From contig JAMDDG010000025.1 in assembly GCA_023488865.1 (NCBI GenBank), positions 1-6,011 on the forward strand: 6,011 nucleotides of DNA, given 5' to 3'. The first letter of the stretch is position 1, and every line of letters starts with the position of its first letter. The position numbers and the translations under genes are program-made. Below the pieces are notes generated by a model that ran no database searches, was not told where the DNA came from, and worked only from the letters and a program-made list of their open reading frames with translations. Shown here piece by piece: positions 5,196 through 6,011 of the stretch. The DNA is from Bacteroidota bacterium (GTDB lineage: Bacteria; Bacteroidota; Bacteroidia; Bacteroidales; Prolixibacteraceae).

Positions 5196-5224
5196 TATAT
5201 TTGGAAACGGAAACAACCCCGGAG
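5196..5224 (+). promoter_or_regulatory. Probable -7 box and ribosome site of the antiporter gene
   Basis: TATATTTG at 5196-5203 fits the Bacteroidetes -7 consensus TAnnTTTG. At the expected distance upstream only CTTT/TTTA (5174-5178) is found, so the -33 box is weak. GGAG at 5221-5224 lies 8 bases before the ATG at 5233 and could act as a Shine-Dalgarno site. The predicted start of transcription is near 5210. Confidence 0.45.
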
Positions 5225-5232
5225 CCCAAGTC

Positions 5233-6011
5233 ATGACTCAATTACTGGATAGATTAATAGATTTACTGCAAAAACCGTTTCATAGTTCGGTGTTGATCTT
5301 TGCCGTGATTTTGTTCATCATCCTGCTTGCCCCGATTCTGCTGAGAAGCTTGAAGATACCCGGTATCATCGGATTAATCCTGTCCGGGTTGGTTATCGGC
5401 CCGCATGGATTGGACTGGATAGAAAAAAATTCTGCAGTCGACCTCTTTTCTACCATTGGGTTGCTTTACATCATGTTTTTAGCCGGATTGGAGCTCGATC
5501 TGAAAGAGTTTAAAACCAACAAGCACAAAAGCCTGGTTTTTGGATTATTTACATTTCTGATACCCCTGGTATTAGGTTTTCCTGTCTGTCGTTACTTTCT
5601 CGGGCTTGATTTTAATGCCAGCCTGTTGGTGGCCAGTATGTTTTCCACACATACGCTGGTTACCTACCCCATAGTGAGCAGGATGGGCATATCCCGTCAT
5701 GAGGCAGTAGCTGTCACAGTCGGCGGGACCATGTTGACGGATACCGCGGTTTTAGTGCTGTTTGCCGTAATCGTAGGATCAGTAAAGGGCGAGATTAATC
5801 CGCTTTTCTGGTTCAATTTTAGCGTTTCTGTCCTACTCTTCCTGCTGGTTGTTTTTTTATTGATACCCATTGTGACTGCCTGGTTTTTTAAGAAGTTGGA
5901 AGGGGAAAAAGGGTCTCATTTCATCTTTGTACTGTCGATGGTATTCTTCTCTGCTTTTTTATCCGAAGTAGCCGGTTTAGAACCTATTATTGGAGCTTTT
6001 GCTGCCGGGAT
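5233..6011 (+). CDS. Cation:proton antiporter, CPA2 (Kef-like) family, N-terminal part
   Basis: The reading frame stays open from the ATG at 5233 to the end of the window (259 codons plus two bases), so only the first part is seen. Successive hydrophobic helices are visible. Family landmarks are PGIIGLILSGLVIGPHGL (43-60), FLAGLELDLKEFK (82-94), STHTLVTYPIVSRMGI (138-153), TMLTDTAVL (166-174) with Asp170 in the place of the ion-binding Asp, and EPIIGAFAAG (250-259). CPA2 proteins exchange Na+ or K+ for H+ across the inner membrane; the ion is not readable. Family transport domains are about 380-420 residues, often followed by a regulatory domain such as RCK or Usp, which would lie beyond the window. 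An in-frame TAA at 5182-5184 rules out a start further upstream, and GGAG precedes the chosen ATG. The G+C content is high compared with the receptor gene, so this is probably host sequence beyond the transferred block. Confidence 0.88.
   Translation, partial: MTQLLDRLIDLLQKPFHSSVLIFAVILFIILLAPILLRSLKIPGIIGLILSGLVIGPHGLDWIEKNSAVDLFSTIGLLYIMFLAGLELDLKEFKTNKHKSLVFGLFTFLIPLVLGFPVCRYFLGLDFNASLLVASMFSTHTLVTYPIVSRMGISRHEAVAVTVGGTMLTDTAVLVLFAVIVGSVKGEINPLFWFNFSVSVLLFLLVVFLLIPIVTAWFFKKLEGEKGSHFIFVLSMVFFSAFLSEVAGLEPIIGAFAAG

Noticed and set aside
1..6011. CRISPR arrays, tRNA or rRNA genes, riboswitches
   Set aside because: No regularly spaced repeats beyond the two IS21-type units were seen, and no cloverleaf or known aptamer core could be recognised by eye.

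Overview
The window looks like chromosomal DNA of a Bacteroidota (Bacteroidetes) bacterium. The evidence is a TonB-dependent receptor with an N-terminal carboxypeptidase-regulatory-like domain and a C-terminal Phe, a Bacteroidetes-type promoter (TTTG-N19-TAGTTTTG) and A-rich leaders without strong Shine-Dalgarno sequences. There are two partial genes at the edges, three complete genes, and several remnants of mobile or broken genes.

Layout: (a) 1-1123, the 3' end of a sodium:solute symporter followed 34 bases later by a secreted DUF1080 (3-keto-disaccharide hydrolase family) protein, probably one sugar-use operon. (b) 1186-1671, debris: an IS66-type transposase remnant on the minus strand with its catalytic core deleted in frame, then a frameshifted TPR-like fragment on the plus strand. 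(c) 1697-4651, a nickel module: promoter, nikR (nickel-responsive ribbon-helix-helix repressor), a hairpin that may end nikR, and a 792-residue TonB-dependent receptor. (d) 4652-5143, more debris: an IS21-type end with a 23-bp direct repeat, the helix-turn-helix start of an IstA transposase, and on the minus strand the C-terminal end of a tyrosine recombinase. (e) 5233-6011, the 5' part of a CPA2-family (Kef-like) cation:proton antiporter, open at the window end.

The most interesting part is the nickel module. nikR and the receptor gene are each preceded by a similar 28-base element that ends exactly one base before the start codon (21 of 28 positions identical). Both fit the NikR operator type known from other phyla (GTGTTAC-N13/14-GTAACAC). 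The simplest reading is that nickel-bound NikR represses itself and an outer-membrane nickel (or nickel-chelate) receptor. The module is clearly more A+T-rich than the flanking genes (hand counts of 60-base samples: 38% GC in nikR and 30% in the receptor, against 47-58% in the symporter, DUF1080 and antiporter genes). It is bracketed by transposon and recombinase remnants, which suggests horizontal acquisition.
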